Shown: in pieces, positions 13,794 to 19,919 of the stretch
Layout of the letters: the number at the start of each line of letters is the position of its first letter
Numbering within the stretch: the first letter of the stretch is position 1
IMG/VR virus record: IMGVR_UViG_3300023251_000021
Coordinates: 1-20,992 of that record
Reading direction: 5' to 3' (one strand)
Source of the DNA: a virus
DNA: 20,992 nucleotides
The notes under the pieces: model-generated
What the model was told of the DNA's origin: nothing
Databases searched by the model: none
Seen by the model: only the letters and a program-made list of their open reading frames with translations
Made by a program: the position numbers and the translations under genes

Positions 13794-14315
13794 ATGAAGT
13801 GTAATAGAAATTTATTGTTGATTGTATTACTGATTGTATCCGCAATTGCGTTTACTGGATGTACAAAATACGGATACGAAGTGCAGTTGGCAGGGGGGGA
13901 TAATGTAACACGGGGGGCTGTGGGTGTGATTGCGGATGCGAACAACAGCAGCATTGGTATTGAGGTGGTGGGGGGATCGGATTTCGAGGATGATGATGTT
14001 GCTGTGGGTTTGTATACTAAATTCAATATGGGTGATGTTGCTGGCGATGTTCTAAACAGAGCAATACCGGGTGAGTGGGGGTTGGCACAATATCCAGCGA
14101 AGTTGTATGGTGGTGTGTCTGTGCTGTATGATACGGCTTATCATAATTGGATTCTCAAGCCTAGTACGGAACTGCGATTCTTTCCTGATTGGCCCGCACA
14201 GCCTACCGTATGGTTGGATTACTATCTATCGGAAAGCAACAGCGATAATATAGACGATGAGATCAAGTTGCTGTTTGGTCTTACCATACCGATAGGCACG
14301 CAACCGGAACTGTAG
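13794..14315 (+). CDS. Lipoprotein with predicted beta-rich domain
   Basis: ATG 13794 follows AGGAG and gives 173 residues; the frame is open from 13770 without a ribosome site. The N-terminus is a lipoprotein signal: basic start, LLLIVLLIVSAIAF, lipobox TGC with Cys at residue 23. The mature part alternates polar and hydrophobic residues with glycines (VGVIADANNSSIGIEVVGG, VAVGLYTKFNMG, LYGGVSVLYDTAY, LKPSTELRFFP, VWLDYYL, IKLLFGLTIPIG), like the strands of a small outer-membrane barrel. A phage-made surface lipoprotein could block receptors or alter the host envelope; this is inference. Confidence 0.72.
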   Translation: MKCNRNLLLIVLLIVSAIAFTGCTKYGYEVQLAGGDNVTRGAVGVIADANNSSIGIEVVGGSDFEDDDVAVGLYTKFNMGDVAGDVLNRAIPGEWGLAQYPAKLYGGVSVLYDTAYHNWILKPSTELRFFPDWPAQPTVWLDYYLSESNSDNIDDEIKLLFGLTIPIGTQPEL

Positions 14316-14330
14316 GCATAAGGTCATAAA

Positions 14331-15305
14331 ATGTCAAAACGTTTGAAAGCCCCATTTCCGTATTTTGGTGGTAAAGCTACAGTCGCCTCTGTGGTTTGGA
14401 AGGCTCTGGGTAATGTGGGGCATTATCTGGAGCCTTTTTGTGGTTCGTGTGCTATCTTGTTAGCAAGGCCACGTTGGAATTCACAGCGCCATGTAGAAAC
14501 TGTCGTAGACAAGGACGGTCATATAGCTAATGTATGGCGCAGCTTGCAATCCAATCCGGATGAAGTAGCTAAGTGGTGTGATTGGCCGGTTAATCATGCA
14601 GATCTGATTGCACGTAAACGCAAGCTCAATCTTAATACGGAAACATTGTTGGAACGATTATGTGCCGATGATGAGTATTACGATTCCAAGTTGGCTGGGT
14701 ATTACATATGGGCTGCTTCCTGTTGGATTGGGCATGGTTTGATTTGTCCGGGTCAGAGACCTCATTTGGTTAAAAGTGCGGGCGTGCATGCTAAGGGTCA
14801 GAGACTACATTTGGCTTCTACTGGTAAGGGCGTACAAGAACCTTACAACACGCCAATTTATGAATGGTTTCGGAAATTGAGTGAACGTTTGCGAAACGTC
14901 CGAGTGGTTTGTGGTGATTGGTCGCGTGTTTGTGGTGGCGATTGGCAACATCAAGTATCGCCTGCATCACCTGTAGGTATTTTTTTCGATCCACCTTACA
15001 GTGATGTGGCTGATCGTCGTGCAGGGATTTATGCTGTGGACAGTCTCCAAGTGGCCCATGATGTAAGGCATTGGTGTTTGAAGCGAGGTAGTCGTAAGAA
15101 ATACCGTATTATTTTGGCTGGTTATTACGATGAACATAAGGAGTTGTTGCAACATGGATGGTGTGTGCATCGTTGGAAGGCTGGTGGTGGTTATGGGAAT
15201 ATTTCAGGCAAAAAGCAAACACGAGGCAAAACCAATAGGCATAAAGAGTGTTTGTTTTTAAGCCCCAACTGCCTGCGTTCCAAAGGCTTGTTAGATTTGC
15301 ATTAA
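14331..15305 (+). CDS. DNA adenine methylase, D12 class (Dam-like)
   Basis: A 324-residue N6-adenine DNA methyltransferase. It has the class landmarks: PFPYFGGK (8-15), the SAM-binding EPFCGSCAILL (34-44), a DKDGHIANVWR segment (60-70), and the catalytic DPPY (220-223) in FFDPPYSD. The end RHKECLFLSPNC resembles the tail of phage relatives. It would methylate adenine in a short site in phage or host DNA, most likely to evade host restriction. No matching endonuclease is nearby, so it looks like an orphan methylase. It starts 15 bases after the lipoprotein with AAGGT upstream and precedes the structured segment at 15370. Confidence 0.9.
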   Translation: MSKRLKAPFPYFGGKATVASVVWKALGNVGHYLEPFCGSCAILLARPRWNSQRHVETVVDKDGHIANVWRSLQSNPDEVAKWCDWPVNHADLIARKRKLNLNTETLLERLCADDEYYDSKLAGYYIWAASCWIGHGLICPGQRPHLVKSAGVHAKGQRLHLASTGKGVQEPYNTPIYEWFRKLSERLRNVRVVCGDWSRVCGGDWQHQVSPASPVGIFFDPPYSDVADRRAGIYAVDSLQVAHDVRHWCLKRGSRKKYRIILAGYYDEHKELLQHGWCVHRWKAGGGYGNISGKKQTRGKTNRHKECLFLSPNCLRSKGLLDLH

Positions 15306-15369
15306 CGAGCAAGCGATAATATAGGTAGATACAAGGATGTAGGTTTTGACGATCAAGGAGGCAAAAGTT

Positions 15370-15679
15370 AATAGAGGTGCTGGCGTCAATAATTATTTTG
15401 CTAAAATGGATTGGGTCGTTAATTGTTGTCTTACAGGCCAGCACCTCTATTTGACAAGTGAATATTTCAGTCTATGCGACTGGTTGCCGCACCTTGCTAA
15501 AACCGGATTTCGATATATTGCTTTGGTTGGCTTGAAACACCCACTATGTGATGTTATCGGTTCGCGTACAGAAACTAGGCAACCAGTCTCATTTTTGACT
15601 CCTCCGAGGAACTGGGAGGCTTATAAACCTCCGCACACCTGTCTCCAGATAAGTTCTCCCGGTTTCCTTTTACGAAAGG
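15370..15679 (+). ncRNA. Candidate structured RNA or long leader
   Basis: This gap of about 380 bases (15306-15687) contains several strong pairings. AATAGAGGTGCTGGC (15370-15384) is the perfect complement of 15437-15451, with CAATAATTA/TAATTGTTG (one G-U) and TTTTGCTAAAA inside. GACTGGTTGCC (15478-15488) pairs perfectly with 15578-15588. GGAGG/CCTCC (15615-15619, 15628-15632) sits inside a GGAACT/AGTTCT pairing. CCTTT-TACG-AAAGG (15666-15679) is a UACG tetraloop hairpin that covers the next ribosome site. One reading frame is open from TTG 15346 through the region into the next gene, so an N-terminal protein extension is the main alternative. SD-like AAGGAGG at 15355-15361 has no nearby AUG. 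Confidence 0.55.
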
Positions 15680-15687
15680 CGGTACGT

Positions 15688-16272
15688 ATGAAATATCGAT
15701 TAATTGGATTCGTGTTTGTTTTCGTGGTTGGTGTATTGCCTGGGATTTTAGCGGTAACAACACCAATCAAGGCAAATGAAGCTGATGAGGATACGACGTG
15801 TGTGCAGGTGTTTTTGGAGATACCCTCAAACATCGATCCAAACCTAGTGCCCATTGATCCTGAATCTGGTCGGCGTTTGTATCTGGGTGTATGTGATGCT
15901 TATGCTGGACAGGATTTGGTGATTCGGGGACGTGCTTGCGACCCAAACACACAACAAACAGTTACATTGTATTATTACGATAGTGGTGAATCAATCCCGT
16001 TGAATGAGCATGGTGACTATACGATTGTATATCAGTGTGCGACAACGGGAGTATTCCCGCTAACGTTGATAGTTACAGACGACCATCCCGATCAGAAATC
16101 ATGTGTGGGCACTTGGATTGTACGGGTGCATACAGAGAACAGGCCCCCAGTACTTACGTTGCAAACATCTACAGCGCGGATGCGCCTGAAGCAAAAAGCG
16201 TTGATGGAGTTGGCTAAGCGTGAAGGTACGCATGTGTTGAGACGTCGAGGATACGTTCTCGTTTCCCAATAA
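15688..16272 (+). CDS. Secreted protein with PKD/Ig-like domain
   Basis: ATG 15688 gives 194 residues starting with a Sec signal peptide (MKYRLIGFVFVFVVGVLPGILA, likely cut near KAN-E at about 30). The mature part is beta-rich: LVIRGRACDPNTQQTVTLYYYDSG, GDYTIVYQCATTGVFPLTLIVTDDHPD, then GTWIVRV and NRPPVLTL. The G-x-Y ... PLTLIVTDD rhythm resembles PKD or cadherin-like repeats of surface proteins. The tail is basic and helical. The ribosome site AAAGGCGG is part of a hairpin. A longer product from TTG 15346 is possible but would bury the signal peptide, so the shorter form is preferred. A terminator follows. Confidence 0.7.
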   Translation: MKYRLIGFVFVFVVGVLPGILAVTTPIKANEADEDTTCVQVFLEIPSNIDPNLVPIDPESGRRLYLGVCDAYAGQDLVIRGRACDPNTQQTVTLYYYDSGESIPLNEHGDYTIVYQCATTGVFPLTLIVTDDHPDQKSCVGTWIVRVHTENRPPVLTLQTSTARMRLKQKALMELAKREGTHVLRRRGYVLVSQ

Positions 16273-16292
16273 ATCATCACCCTCCTGCTTGG

Positions 16293-16351
16293 GGGAGCGG
16301 CAGACCAGCTTTGATTTATGTCTATTGAAGATACGATGCCGCTCCCTTTTT
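16293..16351 (+). terminator. Rho-independent terminator with long loop
   Basis: GGGAGCGGCA (16293-16302) is the perfect complement of TGCCGCTCCC (16337-16346), followed directly by TTTTT. The 34-base loop is long, so the inner part may fold further. It lies right after the exported protein gene. Confidence 0.75.
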
Positions 16352-16378
16352 GGTTTAATTTCGATCAAGGAGAATAAA

Positions 16379-16549
16379 ATGAACGTGTGGCTTGTTAAAC
16401 GACATTTGGAAAACATATATTTGAATCAGTATCATGGATGGACACGGAATATAAACCATGCCCGCACGTTTCCGACCAGACGCGCAGCACGATACGTCAG
16501 TCGTGGTACCCCAATAAAAGCAACAGTCACCATACGGGAAAGAGGATAA
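16379..16549 (+). CDS. Small hypothetical phage protein
   Basis: A 56-residue protein with AAGGAG in the 11-base string CGATCAAGGAG that also occurs at 15350-15360. The sequence W-L-V-K-R ... IYLNQYHGWTRNINHARTFPTRRAARYVSR follows a common small-phage-protein pattern: strand, W-T-x-x-x-x-x-A, F-x-T-R-x-x-A. No function known. It is followed after one base by the next start. Confidence 0.65.
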   Translation: MNVWLVKRHLENIYLNQYHGWTRNINHARTFPTRRAARYVSRGTPIKATVTIRERG

Positions 16550-16550
16550 A

Positions 16551-16823
16551 ATGCAGACAGAGACAAGGCTTGACAGTGCGATCTCATCATCTGTACAGAA
16601 CATCATGAAAAAGAAGTTCGCCGCAGCGTTGTTTGGCATGTGGATACTGAGTAAGGGGGAAGCACCACCATGGATGATTTTTGGCTTGGCTATAGCGGTG
16701 ATTATAGCTCAGCTGGTGCAAGACGTGATGGCCCAGCGATCAGGCCATCCTGTGCCGTCTCCGGAGCCAGAGACACCTGATACAGAGACTTCAGTGGAAA
16801 GCCCAGCCAGGGAATTGAAATGA
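16551..16823 (+). CDS. Small membrane protein, holin candidate
   Basis: A 90-residue protein with two hydrophobic stretches: KFAAALFGMWILS (about 22-34) and PWMIFGLAIAVIIAQLVQDVMA (about 40-61), separated by a short charged turn, and a polar, acidic, proline-rich tail (PSPEPETPDTETSVES). Small size, membrane segments and nearness to a spanin-like pair suit a holin, but no endolysin is seen nearby and the tail is not clearly holin-like. The start lies one base after the previous stop, with GAGGA upstream. It overlaps the next gene by ATGA. Confidence 0.6.
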   Translation: MQTETRLDSAISSSVQNIMKKKFAAALFGMWILSKGEAPPWMIFGLAIAVIIAQLVQDVMAQRSGHPVPSPEPETPDTETSVESPARELK

Positions 16824-17029
16824 AACCGGATATGCGATTTGTAGTTTCAACATCTTCTAGCAACGCACAGGTTGATTTTGCTGCATTGGTGAGAAGATTT
16901 CCCAACATGTCGTTGGGAGATTTATCCGATCTTGGTTTGATGTTTGGAGTTACGTTTCGATTTCGGTTGGTCGAAATAGATCCGTTTTTATGTGACGCAT
17001 GGAAACGTAAAGTTGCAGGGGAAAGATGA
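16820..17029 (+). CDS. Small hypothetical protein
   Basis: A 69-residue protein with its ATG overlapping the upstream stop (ATGA). It has a Ser-rich start, then VDFAALVRRFPNMSLGDLSDLGLMFGV, a helix-turn-helix-like spacing without a recognised DNA-binding motif, and FRFRLVEIDPFLCDAWKRKV. No family is recognised; the coupling to the membrane protein suggests co-expression. Confidence 0.55.
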   Translation: MKPDMRFVVSTSSSNAQVDFAALVRRFPNMSLGDLSDLGLMFGVTFRFRLVEIDPFLCDAWKRKVAGER

Positions 17030-17059
17030 ACCCCAACAGACCTAATTAGGAGCAAGATA

Positions 17060-17545
17060 ATGGGTAGGAAAAGTCCTAATCCACCACCGCCGTCGAATGT
17101 GAAACCACCTCCTCCGCCTTCACCATCCAGTCCATGTAATTGGTTTAGACCATGTGTGCATACCAACCAATCACAAGATCAAAAATTCAAAGAATATAAA
17201 CAAGATACGCGCCCAAAACGGAAAGGTTGGGCCCCAGGTCAGTATGTGCATACTTGTCCTAGATGTGAAGATTCATACATAGGAGACAAACTGGCGACAG
17301 AGTGTGCGGATTGTGCGTATATGTCGGACATCATATACAGAATCTATGCGCCGAGTGAAGCTAATGAAGGCCGTCTGTTTGGTTATATGCGTTTGTGTGG
17401 TTGTGAGCCTTTGTATCTACCTGTCGGTCTATGTGATTCGGAGATGGGACTTGCATCCCAGACGCACGGTTGGATGGACTTAGGGTTTTGGCGATCTTGG
17501 GCTGGCCACACACTCAGCGATTTTAGATTGGAGAGAATAGAATGA
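17060..17545 (+). CDS. Proline-rich zinc-ribbon protein
   Basis: A 161-residue protein. Residues 7-25 are mostly proline (PNPPPPSNVKPPPPPSPSSP). A zinc ribbon follows: HTCPRC (Cys 66 and 69) and ECADCAY (Cys 82 and 85), with a basic linker before it (KRKGWAPGQY). The rest (YMRLCGCEPLYLPVGLCDSEMG, then WMDLGFWRSWAGH) is unfamiliar, with three further cysteines. Zinc ribbons of the YVHTC..C...CADCAY form are frequent in phage proteins. GGAG lies upstream. It overlaps the next gene by four bases. Confidence 0.65.
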   Translation: MGRKSPNPPPPSNVKPPPPPSPSSPCNWFRPCVHTNQSQDQKFKEYKQDTRPKRKGWAPGQYVHTCPRCEDSYIGDKLATECADCAYMSDIIYRIYAPSEANEGRLFGYMRLCGCEPLYLPVGLCDSEMGLASQTHGWMDLGFWRSWAGHTLSDFRLERIE

Positions 17546-17802
17546 AATTTCTAACTATATTGCTATCGTTGATTAGGAAGGTATTCAAACTCTTTGTCCG
17601 GCACCAATCACCCCGTAGAAAGTGGAGAACGAAATATGAGTTGCTACGCAGACAACGTGACGATTTGTCGGATTTGCATGCAAAGGCTTTGGCTCGTAGT
17701 AATACCACTGATGTCCTGCGTTATTATAGGCAGTGGATGCAAACCAGCAGACGTCTCGCATCCCATCGTGCTACAGGCAAGCAAAGCGGTTATATTGATT
17801 GA
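17542..17802 (+). CDS. Candidate inner-membrane spanin (Rz-like)
   Basis: An 86-residue protein with an N-terminal hydrophobic/amphipathic segment MKFLTILLSLIRKVFKLF, then a basic helical stretch KWRTKYELLRRQRDDLSDLHAKALARS that could form a coiled coil. This is the layout of Rz-type inner-membrane spanins, although the membrane segment is short and carries R and K. The strongest support is the lipoprotein gene nested in the +1 frame, as in Rz/Rz1 pairs. It overlaps the zinc-ribbon gene by four bases. Sequence similarity to known Rz proteins is not evident by eye. Confidence 0.5.
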   Translation: MKFLTILLSLIRKVFKLFVRHQSPRRKWRTKYELLRRQRDDLSDLHAKALARSNTTDVLRYYRQWMQTSRRLASHRATGKQSGYID

Positions 17803-17917
17803 TCCGAACACACCATTTGTTGCACCTTATTCTGCGGTGGTAATGCGGCGTGGCAGGTATCAGAATTTGGTGGAAGCCGAAATGTGGGCTGTATCACGGG
17901 GATATGCGGGCGACTGA
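17636..17917 (+). CDS. Overlapping lipoprotein, candidate outer-membrane spanin (Rz1-like)
   Basis: This frame lies +1 to the gene at 17542 and overlaps it by 167 bases. From ATG 17636 (GGAGA upstream) it has 93 residues; from ATG 17678 it has 79 and begins directly with a lipoprotein signal, MQRLWLVVIPLMSCVIIGSGC, Cys at residue 21 with lipobox-like GSGC. The mature part is PADVSHPIVLQ, VILIDPNTPFVAPYSAVVMRRGRYQNLVEAEMWAVSRGY. A lipoprotein embedded in a small membrane-protein gene is the known design of Rz/Rz1 lysis genes. It continues past the end of the first gene, which is less usual but known for overlapping spanins. Confidence 0.6.
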   Translation: MSCYADNVTICRICMQRLWLVVIPLMSCVIIGSGCKPADVSHPIVLQASKAVILIDPNTPFVAPYSAVVMRRGRYQNLVEAEMWAVSRGYAGD

Positions 17918-17985
17918 AAAGATGACAGCGATACTATATGTAGTGATTGAAAAGGCAATCCATATTAAAAAGTAAGAAGCGCATA

Positions 17986-18441
17986 ATGAAACTGATCAAG
18001 CTCACTCAAGGCCAATACACACTTGTCGATGACAAAGTCTACGCGAAACTTTCTAGATACAAATGGCGTGCCCAGTGGGACAAGCACACGCAGAGCTTCT
18101 ATGCCGTACGAAACATTCGCCTGCCCAATGGCAAATGGACTACGGAACGCATGCACCGACGCATCTTATGCCTGAAACATGGTGACAAACGACAGGGGGA
18201 TCATATCAATCACGATACACTGGACAATCGCAGGTTTAATATCCGAATCGTCACGGCAAGTGAGAACCGGCAGAACAATCGGGGCAAAGGATACTACAAA
18301 GCGGGAAGGAAATTTAGAGTCAAGATCAAAGTGGATAATGTAGAAATATATCTTGGAATGTTTAACACGCCAAGCGAAGCCCGTGCGGCATATTTGGCGG
18401 CAAAACGAATCTATCATCCATCGGCACCTATTCTAGGATAG
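17986..18441 (+). CDS. HNH endonuclease with AP2-like DNA-binding domain
   Basis: A 151-residue free-standing homing-type endonuclease. The N-terminus KLIKLTQGQYTLVDD and WRAQWDKHTQSFYAVRN is the usual pre-HNH strand region. MHRRIL (H57) with GDHINHDTLDNRRFNIR (71-87) gives the HNH core, and TASENRQNN follows. An AP2-like domain, GYYKAGRKFRVKIKVDNVEIYLGMFNTPSEARAAYLAAKR, forms the C-terminus. Such genes insert into phage genomes and cut at cognate sites. I start at ATG 17986, matching relatives that begin MK-I-x-L-T; an ATG at 17947 adds a basic stretch. Codons end in C more often than in the neighbours, fitting recent acquisition. Confidence 0.88.
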   Translation: MKLIKLTQGQYTLVDDKVYAKLSRYKWRAQWDKHTQSFYAVRNIRLPNGKWTTERMHRRILCLKHGDKRQGDHINHDTLDNRRFNIRIVTASENRQNNRGKGYYKAGRKFRVKIKVDNVEIYLGMFNTPSEARAAYLAAKRIYHPSAPILG

Positions 18442-18477
18442 TAACACCAACAAGTTATGCGGGAGAACAAAAAGCAG

Positions 18478-18669
18478 ATGTTTCGGTGGACATACATAAT
18501 GTTTGTGGTTGGGGATCGACGATGGTGTGAACGCATTTTCGTCATTTCCCTTCTTGCCGCATCTGTATCTCCGATAGCAATCATAGTTCAAACAATGGGG
18601 GAAGTCCGCTGTCGCACAATAAGCGGTATCGTGCGACAATCGCGCCAGAAGCCCAGCACGTATGGTTAG
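18478..18669 (+). CDS. Possible small membrane protein
   Basis: In the 356-base gap 18442-18797, the only credible frame starts at 18457 or 18478 (the latter with GGGAG upstream) and gives 63 residues with one hydrophobic helix, IFVISLLAASVSPIAIIVQTM. The tail is basic. The DNA also holds the inverted repeat GTCGCAC/GTGCGAC (18611-18617, 18631-18637), which may be structural. Coding is uncertain; the rest of the gap up to 18731 is AT-rich with no clear feature. Confidence 0.35.
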   Translation: MFRWTYIMFVVGDRRWCERIFVISLLAASVSPIAIIVQTMGEVRCRTISGIVRQSRQKPSTYG

Positions 18670-18731
18670 TTTCATACACACCCTTACTTAAAAAATACCT
18701 TTTAAAATTTAGTTTGTTATGTGCGAGAGTA

Positions 18732-18780
18732 AAAGGGTTGGGGGATCATGTAGGCTCACGACCCCAACCCTTTGCTTTTT
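18732..18780 (+). terminator. Strong rho-independent terminator
   Basis: AAAGGGTTGGGG (18732-18743) is the perfect complement of CCCCAACCCTTT (18762-18773), a 12-base-pair stem with an 18-base loop, followed by GCTTTTT. It stops rightward transcription after the HNH region. The NUDIX gene starts 18 bases later, which leaves no room for a promoter between, so that gene needs read-through or a promoter inside the stem. Confidence 0.85.
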
Positions 18781-18797
18781 AATATGCTGGAGGCGAT

Positions 18798-19460
18798 ATG
18801 AAGTCCAATGATGAACAAGTGCTGGTGGTAGATCGTAGAGCTTTGAGTCAGCATATTGCACATCCCTCTGGGTTATTAGTGGGCTGCAAAGGTGTTCGTA
18901 ATTTATTAAAGCCCCTAGCATCCGATTTTTGCAACATACGGTTTATGCTGCGGTCTGAAGCCGAGCAGGATTCCAAAGTTAAACAAATCATTCCGTATGT
19001 TATCATTACGGACGGCAGTAGGTTTTTGAGTTATACTCGGGGTAAGCAGTGTGATGATAGGTTGAAAGCAAAGCTTAGCATAGGCTTTGGGGGACATATA
19101 AATCCAACAGATCAACCACAATTTTTGGCGGATTTATTGAATGCCTGCGTGTATCGTGAATTGCATGAAGAACTTGTATTGCCAAGCAAGTACACGCAGA
19201 ATATTGTGGGTGTAATCAATGACGATTCAAATGAGGTGGGCGAACGTCATTTCGGTTTGGTGTACTGGCTGTGCGTAAGTGATTTGAATGACATGCAGAT
19301 AAATTCTGCTGCGGAGATTTGCAACTTATCTATTCTTAATACGGAGTCCGACGCGCCGCTTGGCCGGGCAGAGTTTTGGAGTCAATTGTGTTGGGTGCAT
19401 AGGATATCGCTGGCGGTGGAAAATGAAGTGGGCACATTTCGTTGTGAAATCAGACCATGA
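18798..19460 (+). CDS. NUDIX-family phosphohydrolase-like protein
   Basis: A 220-residue protein. The segment FLSYTRGKQCDDRLKAKLSIGFGGHIN (about 76-102), then RELHEEL (120-126), is a NUDIX-box pattern: GG near 98-99 and R120-E121-x-x-E124-E125 for metal binding. The SIGFGGHIN form matches the 'predicted NUDIX phosphoesterase' group (COG4112-like). NUDIX enzymes hydrolyse nucleoside diphosphates linked to another group, so a role in nucleotide, NAD or cap removal is possible; the substrate is unknown. GGAGG lies before ATG 18798. It overlaps the next gene by ATGA. Confidence 0.8.
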   Translation: MKSNDEQVLVVDRRALSQHIAHPSGLLVGCKGVRNLLKPLASDFCNIRFMLRSEAEQDSKVKQIIPYVIITDGSRFLSYTRGKQCDDRLKAKLSIGFGGHINPTDQPQFLADLLNACVYRELHEELVLPSKYTQNIVGVINDDSNEVGERHFGLVYWLCVSDLNDMQINSAAEICNLSILNTESDAPLGRAEFWSQLCWVHRISLAVENEVGTFRCEIRP

Positions 19461-19918
19461 GTAAAATGAGGTATGATATGTTGAGTGCAAAAGATTTACT
19501 TCCATTGTCGTGGGATGAATTGTTAAAGATGGATGCCTTCCGAGAAGCTATTTGGAAGGGATTGGGTGAGAAGGGACCGTGGGAGCATGACCTGCGAGCG
19601 GGAGGTATAGGCAGTGTCGGGGCGGCAGTGGGAGGTTATTGCAGAAAATGCAAGAAAGGAGGCTACGAATTATTTGGATCTGACGAGCCCTGCCCCGTCC
19701 CACCGCCGATCAAGGACCCAGCCGAGGTGGTGGCGGTCAGATTGAAAGGGCGGGCATGGAAGCAGAAATCATCCGTTAAGGATTTTCTCGATCACATAGC
19801 GTCCATTCAAGACGCGTTGAGAATTAAGGGTTCTGTGTGGGTATGGTTTGGGTGGGAAGCCACTCCCATCCAGCAAATCATCGTCTGTTTGTTGGTATTG
19901 GGATTGATTGGAGTATGA
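19457..19918 (+). CDS. Hypothetical protein with Cys motif and hydrophobic C-terminus
   Basis: A 153-residue protein coupled to the NUDIX gene by ATGA. Residues 19-50 are helical and acidic (WDELLKMDAFREAIWKGLGEKG, then EHDLRAGG). GYCRKCKKGGYELFGSDEPCPVPPP has a CxxC and a later Cys-Pro that may bind metal. The C-terminus IQQIIVCLLVLGLIGV could be a membrane anchor. The CRKCKK...DEPCPVPPPI arrangement occurs in many phage hypothetical proteins of unknown role. Confidence 0.65.
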   Translation: MSKMRYDMLSAKDLLPLSWDELLKMDAFREAIWKGLGEKGPWEHDLRAGGIGSVGAAVGGYCRKCKKGGYELFGSDEPCPVPPPIKDPAEVVAVRLKGRAWKQKSSVKDFLDHIASIQDALRIKGSVWVWFGWEATPIQQIIVCLLVLGLIGV

Positions 19919-19919
19919 C

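Noticed and set aside
15346-15687. TTG-started N-terminal extension of the secreted protein
   Set aside because: It would bury a clear signal peptide and spans perfect inverted repeats. It is not fully excluded, because the frame stays open for 114 codons.
15306-15687. Retron, group I intron or transposon end
   Set aside because: No reverse transcriptase, intron endonuclease, transposase or target-site duplication is visible next to it, and I could not place known catalytic core motifs.
16702-17166. 154-codon minus-strand frame
   Set aside because: It is antisense to several well-supported small genes; its Gly-rich part is the reverse of the proline-rich stretch.
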